NCBI GenBank assembly: GCA_964578835.1
Contig: CAZOEL010000010.1
Location: forward strand, 1 to 64,000
Length of the DNA stretch: 64,000 bases
Direction of reading: 5' to 3'
From: CAZOEL01 sp964578835
Lineage (GTDB): Bacteria > Desulfobacterota > Syntrophobacteria > Syntrophobacterales > Syntrophobacteraceae
Position numbers and translations under genes: made by a program. The notes below the pieces were generated by a model. That model ran no database searches. It had not been told where the DNA came from and worked only from the letters and a program-made list of their open reading frames with translations. This document shows, one piece after another, positions 1-8,812 of the stretch. How positions within the stretch are numbered: position 1 is the first letter of the stretch; every line of letters starts with the position of its first letter.

Positions 1-72
1 AGGACACAGAGATTTAAGAGCTTATTTTTAAAAGCTTTTCTCTGTGTCCTCTGTGCCTCTGTGGTGCACCCA
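1..72. repeat. Palindromic repeat at left window edge
   Basis: Arms aggacacagag (1-11) and ctctgtgtcct (40-50) are exact reverse complements around an AT-rich centre. The sequence then continues with further ctctgtg-type words to about 65. It ends about 90 bp before the first gene. The wording resembles a common interspersed bacterial repeat. The left part may be cut by the window edge. Confidence 0.5.
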
Positions 73-163
73 TGATTTTTAAGCCTCGAATGACTAGATA
101 ACATTGACCCCATGACTATGATCCAAAGCCCGGTTGCTTGTTCCTTGGGCGAGGACTCCTTTA

Positions 164-1501
164 ATGTCTTTCGGCTCTTTCGATATCATATTTGTTATTT
201 TGCTCATCATTGCAAACGGTCTTTTTTCGATGAGCGAGATAGCCATCATCTCATCGCGGAAAGCGCGTCTCCAGCAGTGGGCGGAAGATGGCGACGCCAA
301 GGCCCGGGTTGCTCTCGATCTCGCCAATTCACCCAATCTTTTTCTTTCGACCGTCCAGATCGGCATCACGCTTGTCGGCGTTTTGAGCGGGGCGTTCGGC
401 GGGGCCACCATTGCCGGGCGATTGGCCGCAGCGTTGGATCGTTTCCCCGCCATCGCTCCCTTTAGCGAGTCTCTTTCCTTAGGCATCGTGGTGCTCATCA
501 TCACCTACCTCTCCCTTGTCATCGGAGAGCTCGCGCCGAAGCGGCTTGCTTTGAACAACCCCGAGCGGATCGCATCCGCTGTCGCAAACCCGATGCGAAT
601 CCTTTCCGTAGTTGCTTCTCCGGCCATTCGGCTTCTCAGCGCCTCCACGGAATTTGTCCTGCGCGCGATGGGCATGCGGCCTTCCAGCGAGCCTCCCATC
701 ACAGAAGAAGAGATTAAGGTGCTGATCGAGCAGGGCACCCTTGCGGGCATTTTCGAGGAAGCCGAGCAGGAGATGGTCGAGCGCATATTCCGGATGGGGG
801 ACCGAAGGGTAGGGGTGCTCATGACGCCCCGAAAGAAGATCGAGTGGCTGGACATCAACGAGCCCGTAGGCAAATTGCGGCGACAGATCGCGAGGAGCAA
901 CTATTCCAGGTTTCCGGTCGCTCAGGGAAGACTCACGAACATACTCGGCATCGTGCATGTGAGGGATCTGCTGGCCCGCAGCCTGACGGGACAGCCTTTC
1001 AGCCTGAAGGCGTCTCTTCAGAAGCCTTTGTTTGTCCACGAGAACATGCACGTGTTGAAAGTCATGGAGCTCTTCCGGACTTCCGGCATGCAGTCGGCGC
1101 TTGTTATTGACGAATATGGCACGATTGAAGGGCTCGTTACCTTAAACGATATCCTGGAATCCATTATCGGCGATATCCCGTCGGGATACGAGCAGGAGGG
1201 GCCGAGGGTCGTCGAGCGGGAGGACGGCTCCTGGCTCGTCGATGGCATGCTGCCGGTCGACGAATTCAAGGAATTGTTCGATCTCAGAAACCTCCCTGAG
1301 GATAAGATCGGTCATTATCAGACCCTTGGCGGCTTCGTGATGACCTATCTGAAGCGTATTCCGACTGCGGGAGACTTCTTTACGTGCGTCGGTTTGCGCT
1401 TCGAGGTCCTGGACATGGACGGCCATCGCGTGGACAAGGTTCTGGTTCAGGCTCTCCCGAAAGAACCGCAGGAAAACGATGAAGAAAAGGATGAGAAATA
1501 A
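164..1501 (+). CDS. CNNM/CorC-TlyC family membrane protein (hemolysin-like)
   Basis: About 445 residues. The N-terminal half is a CNNM/DUF21 membrane domain with several hydrophobic segments and the family stretch VIGELAPKR. Two CBS domains follow (MTPRKKIEWLD, then a second ending in DEYGTIEGLVTLNDILE). A CorC_HlyC C-terminal domain (VDGMLPVDEFKELFD) comes last. Family members act in Mg2+/Co2+ or other divalent cation transport, and the hemolysin label is historical. I chose the ATG at 164 because a GAGGA-like site lies just upstream; a TTG at 134 would add ten unsupported residues. The gene converges with aroB, with only about 10 bp between stops. The substrate cannot be told from sequence. 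Confidence 0.88.
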   Translation: MSFGSFDIIFVILLIIANGLFSMSEIAIISSRKARLQQWAEDGDAKARVALDLANSPNLFLSTVQIGITLVGVLSGAFGGATIAGRLAAALDRFPAIAPFSESLSLGIVVLIITYLSLVIGELAPKRLALNNPERIASAVANPMRILSVVASPAIRLLSASTEFVLRAMGMRPSSEPPITEEEIKVLIEQGTLAGIFEEAEQEMVERIFRMGDRRVGVLMTPRKKIEWLDINEPVGKLRRQIARSNYSRFPVAQGRLTNILGIVHVRDLLARSLTGQPFSLKASLQKPLFVHENMHVLKVMELFRTSGMQSALVIDEYGTIEGLVTLNDILESIIGDIPSGYEQEGPRVVEREDGSWLVDGMLPVDEFKELFDLRNLPEDKIGHYQTLGGFVMTYLKRIPTAGDFFTCVGLRFEVLDMDGHRVDKVLVQALPKEPQENDEEKDEK

Positions 1502-1511
1502 CCGCCCTGCG

Positions 1512-2606
1512 TCAGTGTTTCCTCAGCGCGGTCAGAACGCTTCGCAGCTCTTCCAGATCGAGATCGTCAATATCTATAACCTCCCCTGTTTTCACCGGCA
1601 AAATGAAGTGTAGAGTGCTCCCCACCTTCTTCTTGTCCATTTTAATGGCTGAAAGAATCGCTTCGGGAAGGAAAGAAAGAGGTATCCTGACGGGGAGCTT
1701 CCAGAACCTGCAGAGGTTTTCCATCCGCTCGAGATCCGTTTCGGAGATCTTTCCCAATCGAGCTGCCAGCGTCGTCGCCGCCACGAGTCCCATCGCCACG
1801 GCGTCGCCGTGATGAATGCTGTAGTCGCTCAGCTTCTCGATGGCGTGGCCGACGGTGTGCCCAAGATTGAGCACCCTCCGGTATCCGGCTTCCTTCTCAT
1901 CGGACTGAACGACTTTTGCCTTGAGAATGCAGCAGGCGGAGACGATGCGCAGGATCGCTTCGGACTCGCGGCGCTCGATGGCTTCGGCATGGCTTTCGAG
2001 ATACTTCCAGAGAACCTCGTCCCCAATCATGGCGGTTTTGATCACTTCCGCCATGCCTTGCCTGAATTCTTCTTCCGGAAGCGTATCCAGGAACTGCGGG
2101 TCCATCCAGATGGCCTGAGGCTGGTGGAATGTTCCGAGGAGGTTTTTTCCTTCCGGGAGGTCCACGCCCGTCTTGCCGCCTATGCTGCTGTCGACCTGCG
2201 CAAGCAGAGTCGTGGGAATCTGAAAGTGAGGAATTCCCCGCATGTATATCGACGCCAGAAAACCGACGACATCGCCGGTTACCCCTCCGCCCACAGCCAC
2301 GAGAGCGCTTCCTCTATCCGCGCCCGCTCGCGCCAGTTGCCGAGACAGCTCCTCGAGAGCGGAGAGTCGCTTATTGGATTCCGAGGCGGCGAAAAGAATG
2401 ACGCGCCCGCTCTCGAGCCCGGGCCAGCCCAACTCGGCAATGCGCTTCCACCAGAGCCGCCATACATTTTCATCCCAGATCCAATAAGCGACACGGCCGT
2501 TGAGGTATGAGTCCAGCGCTTCGGGAATTTCCCGCAGAAGGCCTTCTTCTATGACGACTTTGGAAATTCTCGAAGGAGTTTCCGGCAATTCGATGGAGAA
2601 ATTCAT
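1512..2606 (-). CDS. aroB: 3-dehydroquinate synthase
   Basis: 364 residues, the usual AroB length. It converts DAHP to 3-dehydroquinate, the second step of the shikimate pathway, using NAD+ and a divalent metal in the cytoplasm. Family motifs are clear: the NAD-binding GGGVTGDVVGFLAS, then IPTTLLAQVDSSIGGKTGVD, GKNLLGTFHQP, and the metal-binding stretches around FRQGMAEVIK, LNLGHTVGHAIE and IHHGDAVAMG. An AAAGGAAA ribosome site precedes the ATG. It lies immediately downstream of the feo cluster on the same strand, but nothing suggests functional linkage. No defects are seen. Confidence 0.97.
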   Translation of the reverse strand: MNFSIELPETPSRISKVVIEEGLLREIPEALDSYLNGRVAYWIWDENVWRLWWKRIAELGWPGLESGRVILFAASESNKRLSALEELSRQLARAGADRGSALVAVGGGVTGDVVGFLASIYMRGIPHFQIPTTLLAQVDSSIGGKTGVDLPEGKNLLGTFHQPQAIWMDPQFLDTLPEEEFRQGMAEVIKTAMIGDEVLWKYLESHAEAIERRESEAILRIVSACCILKAKVVQSDEKEAGYRRVLNLGHTVGHAIEKLSDYSIHHGDAVAMGLVAATTLAARLGKISETDLERMENLCRFWKLPVRIPLSFLPEAILSAIKMDKKKVGSTLHFILPVKTGEVIDIDDLDLEELRSVLTALRKH

Positions 2607-2617
2607 CCTGTTTTCCT

Positions 2618-2791
2618 TTATCCTGTTCGGGAGTCGCAGGTTGGGCTCTCATCCTTGACGGATTCCGCGCCGCAGCATCCCGAGCACCCGGAGCAGGACG
2701 GAGCTTTGGAGCGGAAAATCCGAATATAATGACGCGCTACATAAACCGCGACACACGCAACCAAAATCAAAACAAAAGCAGTCTGCCACAT
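2618..2791 (-). CDS. FeoB-associated Cys-rich membrane protein
   Basis: 57 residues from the ATG at 2791, which has GGAG nine bases upstream. Longer in-frame starts reach back into feoB and lack such a site. One N-terminal membrane helix (TAFVLILVACVAVYVARHY) is followed by a short Cys-rich cytoplasmic tail (PSCSGCSGCCG). Small proteins of exactly this plan sit directly after feoB in many anaerobes and are thought to assist ferrous iron uptake, possibly by handling iron at the exit of FeoB. It is the last gene of the feoA-feoB unit, 118 bp after feoB. Confidence 0.8.
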   Translation of the reverse strand: MWQTAFVLILVACVAVYVARHYIRIFRSKAPSCSGCSGCCGAESVKDESPTCDSRTG

Positions 2792-2909
2792 ACAACCTGA
2801 CTCCTTATTCATACCCACGTCGCCCAAAAAATGCAAATGCGCATAGAGTACAGCGCACGCCCGCAACCTCCCACGCACAGCGCCTGGCTCCCCCAAAACA
2901 ACGCCCGGC

Positions 2910-5147
2910 TTATTGCCCAAGTCCCATCCACCGACCGGATTGGTAGACCAGAGCGGCGATAATGAAGGCGGTTGCGGTGTTGAAGATCATCGAGAAGGCT
3001 CCCCACTTCCATGCTCCGGATTCCTTGACGATGCAGGTTACGGTTGCGAAGCACGGGGCGTAGAGCATGATGAAAAGAATGAGCGCGAAGGCCTTGAGCG
3101 GACTCCACGCAGGGTCTTTGGCCAGGCGCGCGCTAAGTGAAATATCGTCCTCTTCGCTGACTTTCCCGAGGGAGTAGGCCGTTCCGAAGGTCGAAATAAT
3201 GAGCTCTTTGGCTGCAAAGCCGGATACGAGCGCGACATTGGTGCGCCAGTCGAAGCCGCAAAAGCGGGTTATGCTCTCGAGCGCCGAGCCCATGCGGCCG
3301 GCAAAGGATCTTTTCAGCGCCGCGGTAGCCTCTTCCCGGTCTATCGCTTGGAGCTCCTCGCGGGCTTTGAGCGCCTCGGGAGGAGGATTTCCAGAAGTTT
3401 CCCCGGTCACTTTCACAGCGTTTCGAGCTTCCTCCGGCAAGCTGGAAAGCACGTTCTCTCTTTCTTCCTGGTAGATCCGTTTATCCGTTTCCGGCAGTCC
3501 CGGGTAGGTCATCAACGCCCAGAACAGGATAGATATCGCGAGTATGATGGTGCCCGCCTTCTGGATGTACTGCCAGGTGCGCTCCCAGGTGTGGATGAGC
3601 AGGCCCTTGAAGGTCGGCAGTCTGTAGGGGGGAAGCTCCAGTAGAAAAGGGGTGCTGGGTCCGCGCAGAATGGTCGAGCGGATGAGCTTTGCCAGCAGGA
3701 GGGCGAAGCTCCAGGATAGAATCGTGATGAGGAACATCATCAGAGCGTGCTTCGAGGGAAAAAATGCGGCGATGAGCATGGCGAAAACAGGAAATTTGGC
3801 GCCGCAGTTCATGAAAGGCGCCGTGAGCAGGGTCGCCAGCCGCTCCCTGGAGGTTCTCAAGGTCCTGGTCGCCATAACGCCAGGCACGGCGCAGCCTCCC
3901 GCAATGCCGCCAGAGATGATATAAGCCATGACGGAGCTGCCGTGCAGTCCGAAGGTTCTGAACACCCGATCCAGCATGTAGGCGACGCGGGCGAGATACC
4001 CGGTGTCCTCGAGAAAGGCGATGGAAAAAAACATGAAGACGATGAGTGGAACAAAGCCGACAACGCCTCCCACCCCGTCGATGATGCCTGAGACGATGAG
4101 CGACTTGATGGGACCGTCCGGCAGCGTTGATTCCATGAAACCGCTGAGAGCGCCGAATCCCGCTTCAAGCCAGCTCACGGGCGCTTCGCTGTATTTGAAC
4201 GTAAACTGGTAGACAATGAAGAGGATGAGCATCATGATGACCGGGCCGAGGAACTGGTTCGTAAGCACCCGGTCCATCTGATCCGAGAGATAGAGTCTGT
4301 CTGCCTTCTGACTGCGGCTTACAACTCCGTCCTTGAGGAGCGCGGCGATGAATCCATATCTATGATCCGCAATGATGGCCTCGGGATAGCTGTCGAGAGT
4401 CTTCTCGAGGTGGGCGGCTACGTGAGCGGCGGCCGTCTCCAGCTTCTCGGAAAGCTCCGGATTGGCTTCTTTTCCTTTCTGCACGACTTGTTCGTCCGCT
4501 TCCAGGTATTTGAGCGCAGCCCAGCGGGACGGAAAGAGATCCGTCAAGAAGCTCTGAGCCTCTATTTCAGATTGCATCTGGTCCAGAACCGGGTCGATAT
4601 CCGATCCGTACGAAATGCGAAGCGGCTTCCAGGGATTGTTTCGGGCTGCGAGCTCGACTACGGCGCCAAGGAGATCTTCTTTTCCTTTGCCGGTCCTGGC
4701 CACCGTTGGAACGACCGGGGCTTCGAGCCGGGCGGAAAGCTCCCCTGCGTTGATCTCGATTCCTCTGCTCGAAGCTGCGTCTATCATGTTCAGAGCAATC
4801 ACCATCGGGATGCCGAGCTCCATGAGCTGGACCGTGAGATAGAGATTTCTCTCGAGATTGGATGCGTCCACAATGTTGACCACCACCTGCGGAACCTCCT
4901 GGACCAGGAAATCCCGCGCCACCAGCTCTTCCAGCGAATAGGCCGTGAGGGAATACGTTCCGGGCAGGTCTACGAGGCGGAGCCTGTTTCCGTTGAGATT
5001 GTAGAATCCTTCCTTTTTCTCCACCGTTATGCCGGGGTAGTTGCCGACGTGCTGATGAGAGCCGGTGATGGTGTTGAAAAGAGTGGTCTTCCCGCAGTTG
5101 GGATTTCCCGCAAGCGCAATGAGAGTTTCCAAGGCGGTATCGTTCAT
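2910..5147 (-). CDS. feoB: Ferrous iron transport protein B
   Basis: 745 residues. FeoB is an inner-membrane Fe2+ transporter with a cytoplasmic G domain. The G1 motif GNPNCGKT spans residues 14-21, G3 is DLPGTY near 60, and G4 is NMID near 120. A helical spacer follows to about residue 280. The membrane part carries the two Gate regions (GFVPLIVFMFF...GSSVMAYIISGGIAGGCAVPG and the later half). A charged cytoplasmic loop of about 70 residues (roughly 560-630) interrupts the membrane half. The ATG overlaps the feoA stop (ATGA), indicating translational coupling. Confidence 0.97.
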   Translation of the reverse strand: MNDTALETLIALAGNPNCGKTTLFNTITGSHQHVGNYPGITVEKKEGFYNLNGNRLRLVDLPGTYSLTAYSLEELVARDFLVQEVPQVVVNIVDASNLERNLYLTVQLMELGIPMVIALNMIDAASSRGIEINAGELSARLEAPVVPTVARTGKGKEDLLGAVVELAARNNPWKPLRISYGSDIDPVLDQMQSEIEAQSFLTDLFPSRWAALKYLEADEQVVQKGKEANPELSEKLETAAAHVAAHLEKTLDSYPEAIIADHRYGFIAALLKDGVVSRSQKADRLYLSDQMDRVLTNQFLGPVIMMLILFIVYQFTFKYSEAPVSWLEAGFGALSGFMESTLPDGPIKSLIVSGIIDGVGGVVGFVPLIVFMFFSIAFLEDTGYLARVAYMLDRVFRTFGLHGSSVMAYIISGGIAGGCAVPGVMATRTLRTSRERLATLLTAPFMNCGAKFPVFAMLIAAFFPSKHALMMFLITILSWSFALLLAKLIRSTILRGPSTPFLLELPPYRLPTFKGLLIHTWERTWQYIQKAGTIILAISILFWALMTYPGLPETDKRIYQEERENVLSSLPEEARNAVKVTGETSGNPPPEALKAREELQAIDREEATAALKRSFAGRMGSALESITRFCGFDWRTNVALVSGFAAKELIISTFGTAYSLGKVSEEDDISLSARLAKDPAWSPLKAFALILFIMLYAPCFATVTCIVKESGAWKWGAFSMIFNTATAFIIAALVYQSGRWMGLGQ

Positions 5148-5386
5148 TCCGTTTCTTCCACCTCGACCTCTATGTAATCAGCTTCGCTGTTTCTTAACGT
5201 CAGTGTGAAATCTCGCGTCCGGATTGCAACCGGATCCTTGAGGGGGGCGCGACCCTGAATCTGAATGGAGGCGCCCGGCACAAGGCCCATGTCGCGGATG
5301 CGCCTGCCGAGCTCGCCTTTAGCGCTCACCTTGTTGATAGACCCCTTTTGACCTGGCGACATATGGCGCAGAGCAATAACCGGCAT
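5144..5386 (-). CDS. feoA: Ferrous iron transport protein A (first FeoA)
   Basis: 80 residues forming a single SH3-like FeoA domain: LRHMSPGQKGSI, then the family signature RRIRDMGLVPGASI, ending in a beta strand that carries DYIEVEVEE. FeoA proteins bind the FeoB G domain or membrane part and support Fe2+ uptake. AAGGA lies 7 bases before the ATG, and the stop overlaps the feoB start. A DtxR-like palindrome lies 24-42 bp upstream of the start. Confidence 0.92.
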   Translation of the reverse strand: MPVIALRHMSPGQKGSINKVSAKGELGRRIRDMGLVPGASIQIQGRAPLKDPVAIRTRDFTLTLRNSEADYIEVEVEETE

Positions 5387-5409
5387 AAATAATCCTTACA
5401 TGCAATGAT

Positions 5410-5428
5410 ATAAATTAGTTTATCCTAA
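5410..5428 (-). promoter_or_regulatory. Possible DtxR/IdeR-type iron box before feoA
   Basis: On the minus strand this reads TTAGGATAAACTAATTTAT. By eye it matches about 13 of 19 positions of the DtxR/IdeR consensus (TTAGGTTAGCCTAACCTAA, from memory). It sits directly upstream of feoA, where an iron repressor would act. No scoring was possible, so this is a suggestion only. Confidence 0.35.
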
Positions 5429-5439
5429 CTTTTCCCCTC

Positions 5440-5469
5440 AAAAAAGAAGCGGCTAACCTCAGCCGCTTC
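5440..5469 (-). terminator. Rho-independent terminator after second feoA-like gene
   Basis: Stem arms are gaagcggct (5446-5454) and agccgcttc (5461-5469), a perfect 9-bp stem with a 6-base loop. On the minus strand the stem is followed directly by six T. It lies 22 bp past the stop of the 98-residue FeoA-like gene, so that gene is a separate unit from feoA-feoB. Confidence 0.85.
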
Positions 5470-5491
5470 CGCTATCCCAACATCACCAAGC

Positions 5492-5788
5492 TCAAGGGGC
5501 CGGGGTGACCAGAATCTTCTGTGAAACGCCTGCGCCGAGGCTCAGTGTTCCGCCATGAACGCGCACAAGGCATGGAGAGCCGCATCCGGCGCAAACCAGC
5601 TCCATCACCACGCCGGGATAAATCCCCATAGCCGCCATGCGCCCGCACAGATTGCGTCCTCCGGCAATGCTGGACACCCTGAGCTTTTCTCCCGCGGGAG
5701 CATCGGATAAGCGCACCGCGCCCTCGCCGGAAGATGTTTTCACGCTTCCGAAAGGATTCATGTTTCTTTGTCTGAAGCAATTAAACAT
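5492..5788 (-). CDS. Second FeoA-domain protein
   Basis: 98 residues. The FeoA domain covers about 23-95, with LSDAPAGEKLRVSSI, the Met-Gly signature CGRMAAMGIYPGVVMEL, and a central Cys pair (CAGCGSPC). It therefore resembles FeoA or the FeoA-like domain of metal regulators, with extra cysteines. GGAGGAG lies 4 bases from the ATG. It is terminated separately from the downstream feoA-feoB unit, and its own upstream region holds a second DtxR-like site. It probably modulates Fe2+ uptake; the exact role is unknown. Confidence 0.8.
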   Translation of the reverse strand: MFNCFRQRNMNPFGSVKTSSGEGAVRLSDAPAGEKLRVSSIAGGRNLCGRMAAMGIYPGVVMELVCAGCGSPCLVRVHGGTLSLGAGVSQKILVTPAP

Positions 5789-6288
5789 AAAACTCCTCCA
5801 ACGTTGCCTTTAAGATTATTTGATTTAGGTACACCAAACTTTTTACGTAGTCAATAGCTTTCTGAGGGTTTTGATAATTAGCGACAGTCGCAGGGGCATG
5901 GTCATGGACGACGCAGCGGGAGTCTATTGATTTGAGGTCGGTTGCGGGCGTTGGCCGCGGTTGAATTCAAGCTTGACAATCATATCGTTTTTTTCTTTAG
6001 TCCTATGAAGGACAAGGGGCTTTTTCGATTACAGAAATCATAAGAACTGACGGAATGGTTTTTGCCGCATAAGTGGTGAAGATCTGGAAAAAATAGTGTA
6101 AACTTCATCTATCTCCTTTGCTTGCGCTTGTTTGGCGCAAAGACTATGGAGCTTTTGGGGCTAGCACAGTTTTTTCTATCGTCGAGGCTCATTATCGGCA
6201 ATATTGGCAAACCGGAAGAGAGTGGGGCGTAATTCCGACGGAGCCGGTTCGGCAGGTATTTTCATATAAAAGAGGGGCAAATTGATAA
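5789..6288. other. 500-bp intergenic region, divergent feo / pcm
   Basis: It lies between divergent genes and must hold both promoters. I see a possible DtxR-like site at 5825-5843 (listed separately), AT-rich tracts at 5985-6000, and no convincing coding frame or RNA gene. Confidence 0.5.
5825..5843 (+). promoter_or_regulatory. Possible second DtxR-like site upstream of FeoA-like gene
   Basis: The plus strand starts TTAGGTACACC and contains the short inverted pair GGT/ACC. It lies 37-55 bp upstream of the 98-residue FeoA-like gene. By eye it matches about 12 of 19 DtxR consensus positions. It is weaker than the site before feoA, and the pairing of the two sites is the main argument for it. 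Confidence 0.25.
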
Positions 6289-6933
6289 ATGCTTAATTTT
6301 CAGAAAGCGCGCGACCGGATGGTTGAAAGCCAGCTCATGAGCCGGGGGATTGTGGACCAGCGCGTACTCGAGGCGATGCGCAAGGTTCCCCGGCACATGT
6401 TTGTGGATGAAGCCCTCCAGGAGCAGGCCTACAGCGATCATCCTCTTCCAATAGGCGATAAGCAGACCATTTCGCAGCCGTATGTGGTTGCTTGGATGAC
6501 CGAAACCTTGAAGCTCCTCGGCCGGGAGAAGATTCTTGAAATCGGCACGGGCTCGGGGTATCAGGCTGCCATTCTTGCCGAGCTGGGAAGCAGGGTGTTC
6601 TCCATCGAACGGCTTCCCGCCCTGGCGTATAGAGCGAATCAGACTCTTCAAAAACTGGGATATAAGAACGTCATCGTAAGGGTGGCGGACGGCACGTTGG
6701 GGTGGCCTGACGAGGCGCCTTTTGACGCGATTATAGTGACGGCTGGAGCGCCCAAGGTCCCTCAACCGCTTGTGGACCAGCTGGCGATGGGGGGGCGCCT
6801 TGTCATTCCGACCGGAGATCGCCTCTCCCAGGAGCTCATGCTGGTGGAGCGCGTTCCGGAAGGCATAAGAAAGACCAATCTTGGCGGGGTCCGATTCGTC
6901 GATCTCGTGGGCAAATGGGCATGGGAAGAATAG
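6289..6933 (+). CDS. pcm: Protein-L-isoaspartate O-methyltransferase
   Basis: 214 residues, the normal PCMT length. It uses SAM to methylate L-isoaspartyl residues in damaged proteins so they can be repaired in the cytoplasm. The family opening MVESQLMSRGI, the PRHMFV segment, YSDHPLPIGDKQTISQPYVV, and the SAM-binding motif LEIGTGSGYQAAIL (about residue 84) are all present, as is the later FDAIIVTAGAPKVP. The gene overlaps the next ORF by 19 bp, so the two are probably cotranscribed. Confidence 0.95.
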   Translation: MLNFQKARDRMVESQLMSRGIVDQRVLEAMRKVPRHMFVDEALQEQAYSDHPLPIGDKQTISQPYVVAWMTETLKLLGREKILEIGTGSGYQAAILAELGSRVFSIERLPALAYRANQTLQKLGYKNVIVRVADGTLGWPDEAPFDAIIVTAGAPKVPQPLVDQLAMGGRLVIPTGDRLSQELMLVERVPEGIRKTNLGGVRFVDLVGKWAWEE

Positions 6934-7421
6934 GAAGCAATTCCAGACCATTGGTTGGAGTCATCGGAGGAGGCGTCTCCTCTCCGATCGAGGAAGAATT
7001 GGCTGCAGGAGTTGGCCGCGAGATCGCCAGGAGAGGCGCCGTTCTCGTTTGCGGAGGGCGCGGCGGCGTAATGGCTGCGGCTGCGCGCGGGGCAAAGGAA
7101 GCGGGTGGACTTACGGTGGGGATTCTTCCCGGACCGGACATTCGGGATGCAAATCCCTACATCGATTTCCCCATTGCAACGAATATGGGGCAGGCTAGAA
7201 ACGCCGTCATCGTTCATACCGCACAGGCATTGATCGCCGTTTCCGGCGGGTATGGAACGCTTTCTGAAATCGCTTTGGCGCTCAAGATCGGGAAAGGAGT
7301 GGTGGCGCTCAGCCCTCGGTTCGATATTCCCGGAGTGAGGCTTGCCGAAGCGCCTGAGGAGGCTGTCAGAGAAGCTCTTGCGATGATTGATGATGATTTT
7401 TCTCCTACGGTGGCAGTCTAA
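6915..7421 (+). CDS. TIGR00725/LOG-like nucleotide-binding family protein
   Basis: 168 residues with a Rossmann-type fold. The N-terminal VGVIGGG, the GGRGGVMAAAARGAKEAGG stretch and the diagnostic ATNMGQARNAVIVHTAQALI followed by GGYGTLSEIALALKIGK match the TIGR00725 branch of the lysine-decarboxylase-like (LOG) superfamily. Related LOG enzymes release cytokinin bases from nucleotides, but this bacterial branch has no settled function. The gene starts inside the 3' end of pcm. An ATG slightly downstream is also possible, and the first 8-10 residues are poorly conserved-looking. Confidence 0.8.
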   Translation: MGMGRIGSNSRPLVGVIGGGVSSPIEEELAAGVGREIARRGAVLVCGGRGGVMAAAARGAKEAGGLTVGILPGPDIRDANPYIDFPIATNMGQARNAVIVHTAQALIAVSGGYGTLSEIALALKIGKGVVALSPRFDIPGVRLAEAPEEAVREALAMIDDDFSPTVAV

Positions 7422-7455
7422 GACTGCTGTTTCGATTTGAGGTCGCCGGCGCTAT

Positions 7456-8589
7456 ATGACGGAAGATGCAAACAAGAATGACCTTTCAGAAGAATGCCAA
7501 AATGAAGAGACGGAGAAGCTTGACGCAGAGGCGACGGTCCGAGATGAAAATGCAGAGCTTCGCAGACAGCTCGACCAGGTGATCGCCACCGCCGCCGCAA
7601 ATGAGAAGATCTGGCGGCATTTTGCGGACATAGAGCGAATCCTCTTCAGCACTCGCCAGTTGGACGAGCTCATTAAAGAGCTCCTTAAAGAAATCAAGAT
7701 CCGTTTCCAACCGGATCAGGTAATTCTCTTCATATGCGACCCTGACCTCATGGAGCGTTTCTTCCCCGATATTTCCACGGAAAGCCTTCCATTTGAGGAC
7801 GGCTCATGGATTCTGCCGTTCCCGGTCGAAGCCGCGTGCGCCCTGGTCGGGATCTCCTCCAAGCCTTCTCTCCTCTCGCCCGAAGAAATCGGCGTCCTTC
7901 TGAACTTTCTACCCGGGGATGCGTCTCCTGTGAAATCCGGAGTGTACATTCCCATCTCCATTCATGACACGCTTTTTGGCGGGCTTTTTCTAGGCAGTCT
8001 TGACGGCGGCCGATACCGCCCACATGATGGAACCGATCTCCTCGAGCAATTGTCCGTTAAAGTTGCCCTCTGCATGGAGAACTGCCTCGCCTACGAGAGG
8101 ATGAAGAATTTCGCCGCCAGGGACTCGCTTACCGGCCTCCTTAATTTCTTTCAAATATACGCAGAGCTGGATCGGGAGCTCAGAAAGGCTAGCCGCACGG
8201 GAACGCCCCTTTCTCTGCTGATGATCGATACGAATTACTCTCACGAGTCGGAGGGTCCATCGAAGATCGGCAATGAAATAGTGAAGCACGTGGCGCAGAT
8301 TTTGACGCAGATCTTGCCTGAAGGCGAAAGCATTATCGGGCGTTACGGAAGCGATGAGTTTCTTGTCGTGCTGCCCGATGTTCAGGAGGAAGAAGCCCGT
8401 GAAGTCGTCCCCTACCTTAGCCGAATGATACGCAAGTCGCCATACAAGGTGAAGAATACGGCGATTCTTATTCATGCGGTTATCGGGGTGGGCTCTTTCA
8501 CGGAAGATATGAGCCACCCTCAGGATCTGCTCGATTCAGCCTATACGGAGCTCTGCCAGCTAAAGAGCTCGCGATTGGCGGCGCAATGA
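7456..8589 (+). CDS. GAF-like plus degenerate GGDEF domain protein
   Basis: 377 residues, soluble. A charged coil at about 25-50 leads into a GAF/DUF484-like sensor region (60-210) and a GGDEF domain (220-375). The signature reads YGSDEF (about 297) in place of GGDEF. The conserved substrate-side stretch that normally follows LMIDID is changed: here it is LMIDTNYSHESEGPSKIGNE, without the usual FKxxND. GTP binding or cyclase activity is therefore doubtful, and it may be an effector or scaffold. It is the third gene of the pcm-LOG unit, 34 bp after the second. No transmembrane segment is seen. Confidence 0.75.
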   Translation: MTEDANKNDLSEECQNEETEKLDAEATVRDENAELRRQLDQVIATAAANEKIWRHFADIERILFSTRQLDELIKELLKEIKIRFQPDQVILFICDPDLMERFFPDISTESLPFEDGSWILPFPVEAACALVGISSKPSLLSPEEIGVLLNFLPGDASPVKSGVYIPISIHDTLFGGLFLGSLDGGRYRPHDGTDLLEQLSVKVALCMENCLAYERMKNFAARDSLTGLLNFFQIYAELDRELRKASRTGTPLSLLMIDTNYSHESEGPSKIGNEIVKHVAQILTQILPEGESIIGRYGSDEFLVVLPDVQEEEAREVVPYLSRMIRKSPYKVKNTAILIHAVIGVGSFTEDMSHPQDLLDSAYTELCQLKSSRLAAQ

Positions 8590-8681
8590 TAAGAAGCTCA
8601 TCGATCGGGCCCTGAGCCGAAAGACGCGAAACTTCCATATTGCTTTTCAGGCCCGCTTGTGATAGCTAAAACAGGTTTTGT

Positions 8682-8756
<75 letters not shown>

Positions 8757-8767
8757 TTAATTGTATA

Positions 8768-8800
8768 TCGGGCGCTTAGCTGCGAGGCTGAGCGCCCGAA
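8768..8800 (+). terminator. Hairpin after tRNA-Pro
   Basis: Arms tcgggcgct (8768-8776) and agcgcccga (8791-8799) form a perfect 9-bp stem with a 14-base loop, 12 bp after the tRNA. Only a weak T tract (gttgtttc) follows. Confidence 0.55.
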
Positions 8801-8812
8801 GTTGTTTCTGAT

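Noticed and set aside
5973..6008. TTGACA followed by TATGAA upstream of pcm
   Set aside because: The spacer is 24 bp, too long for a sigma-70 promoter, and no good -10 lies at 16-18 bp.
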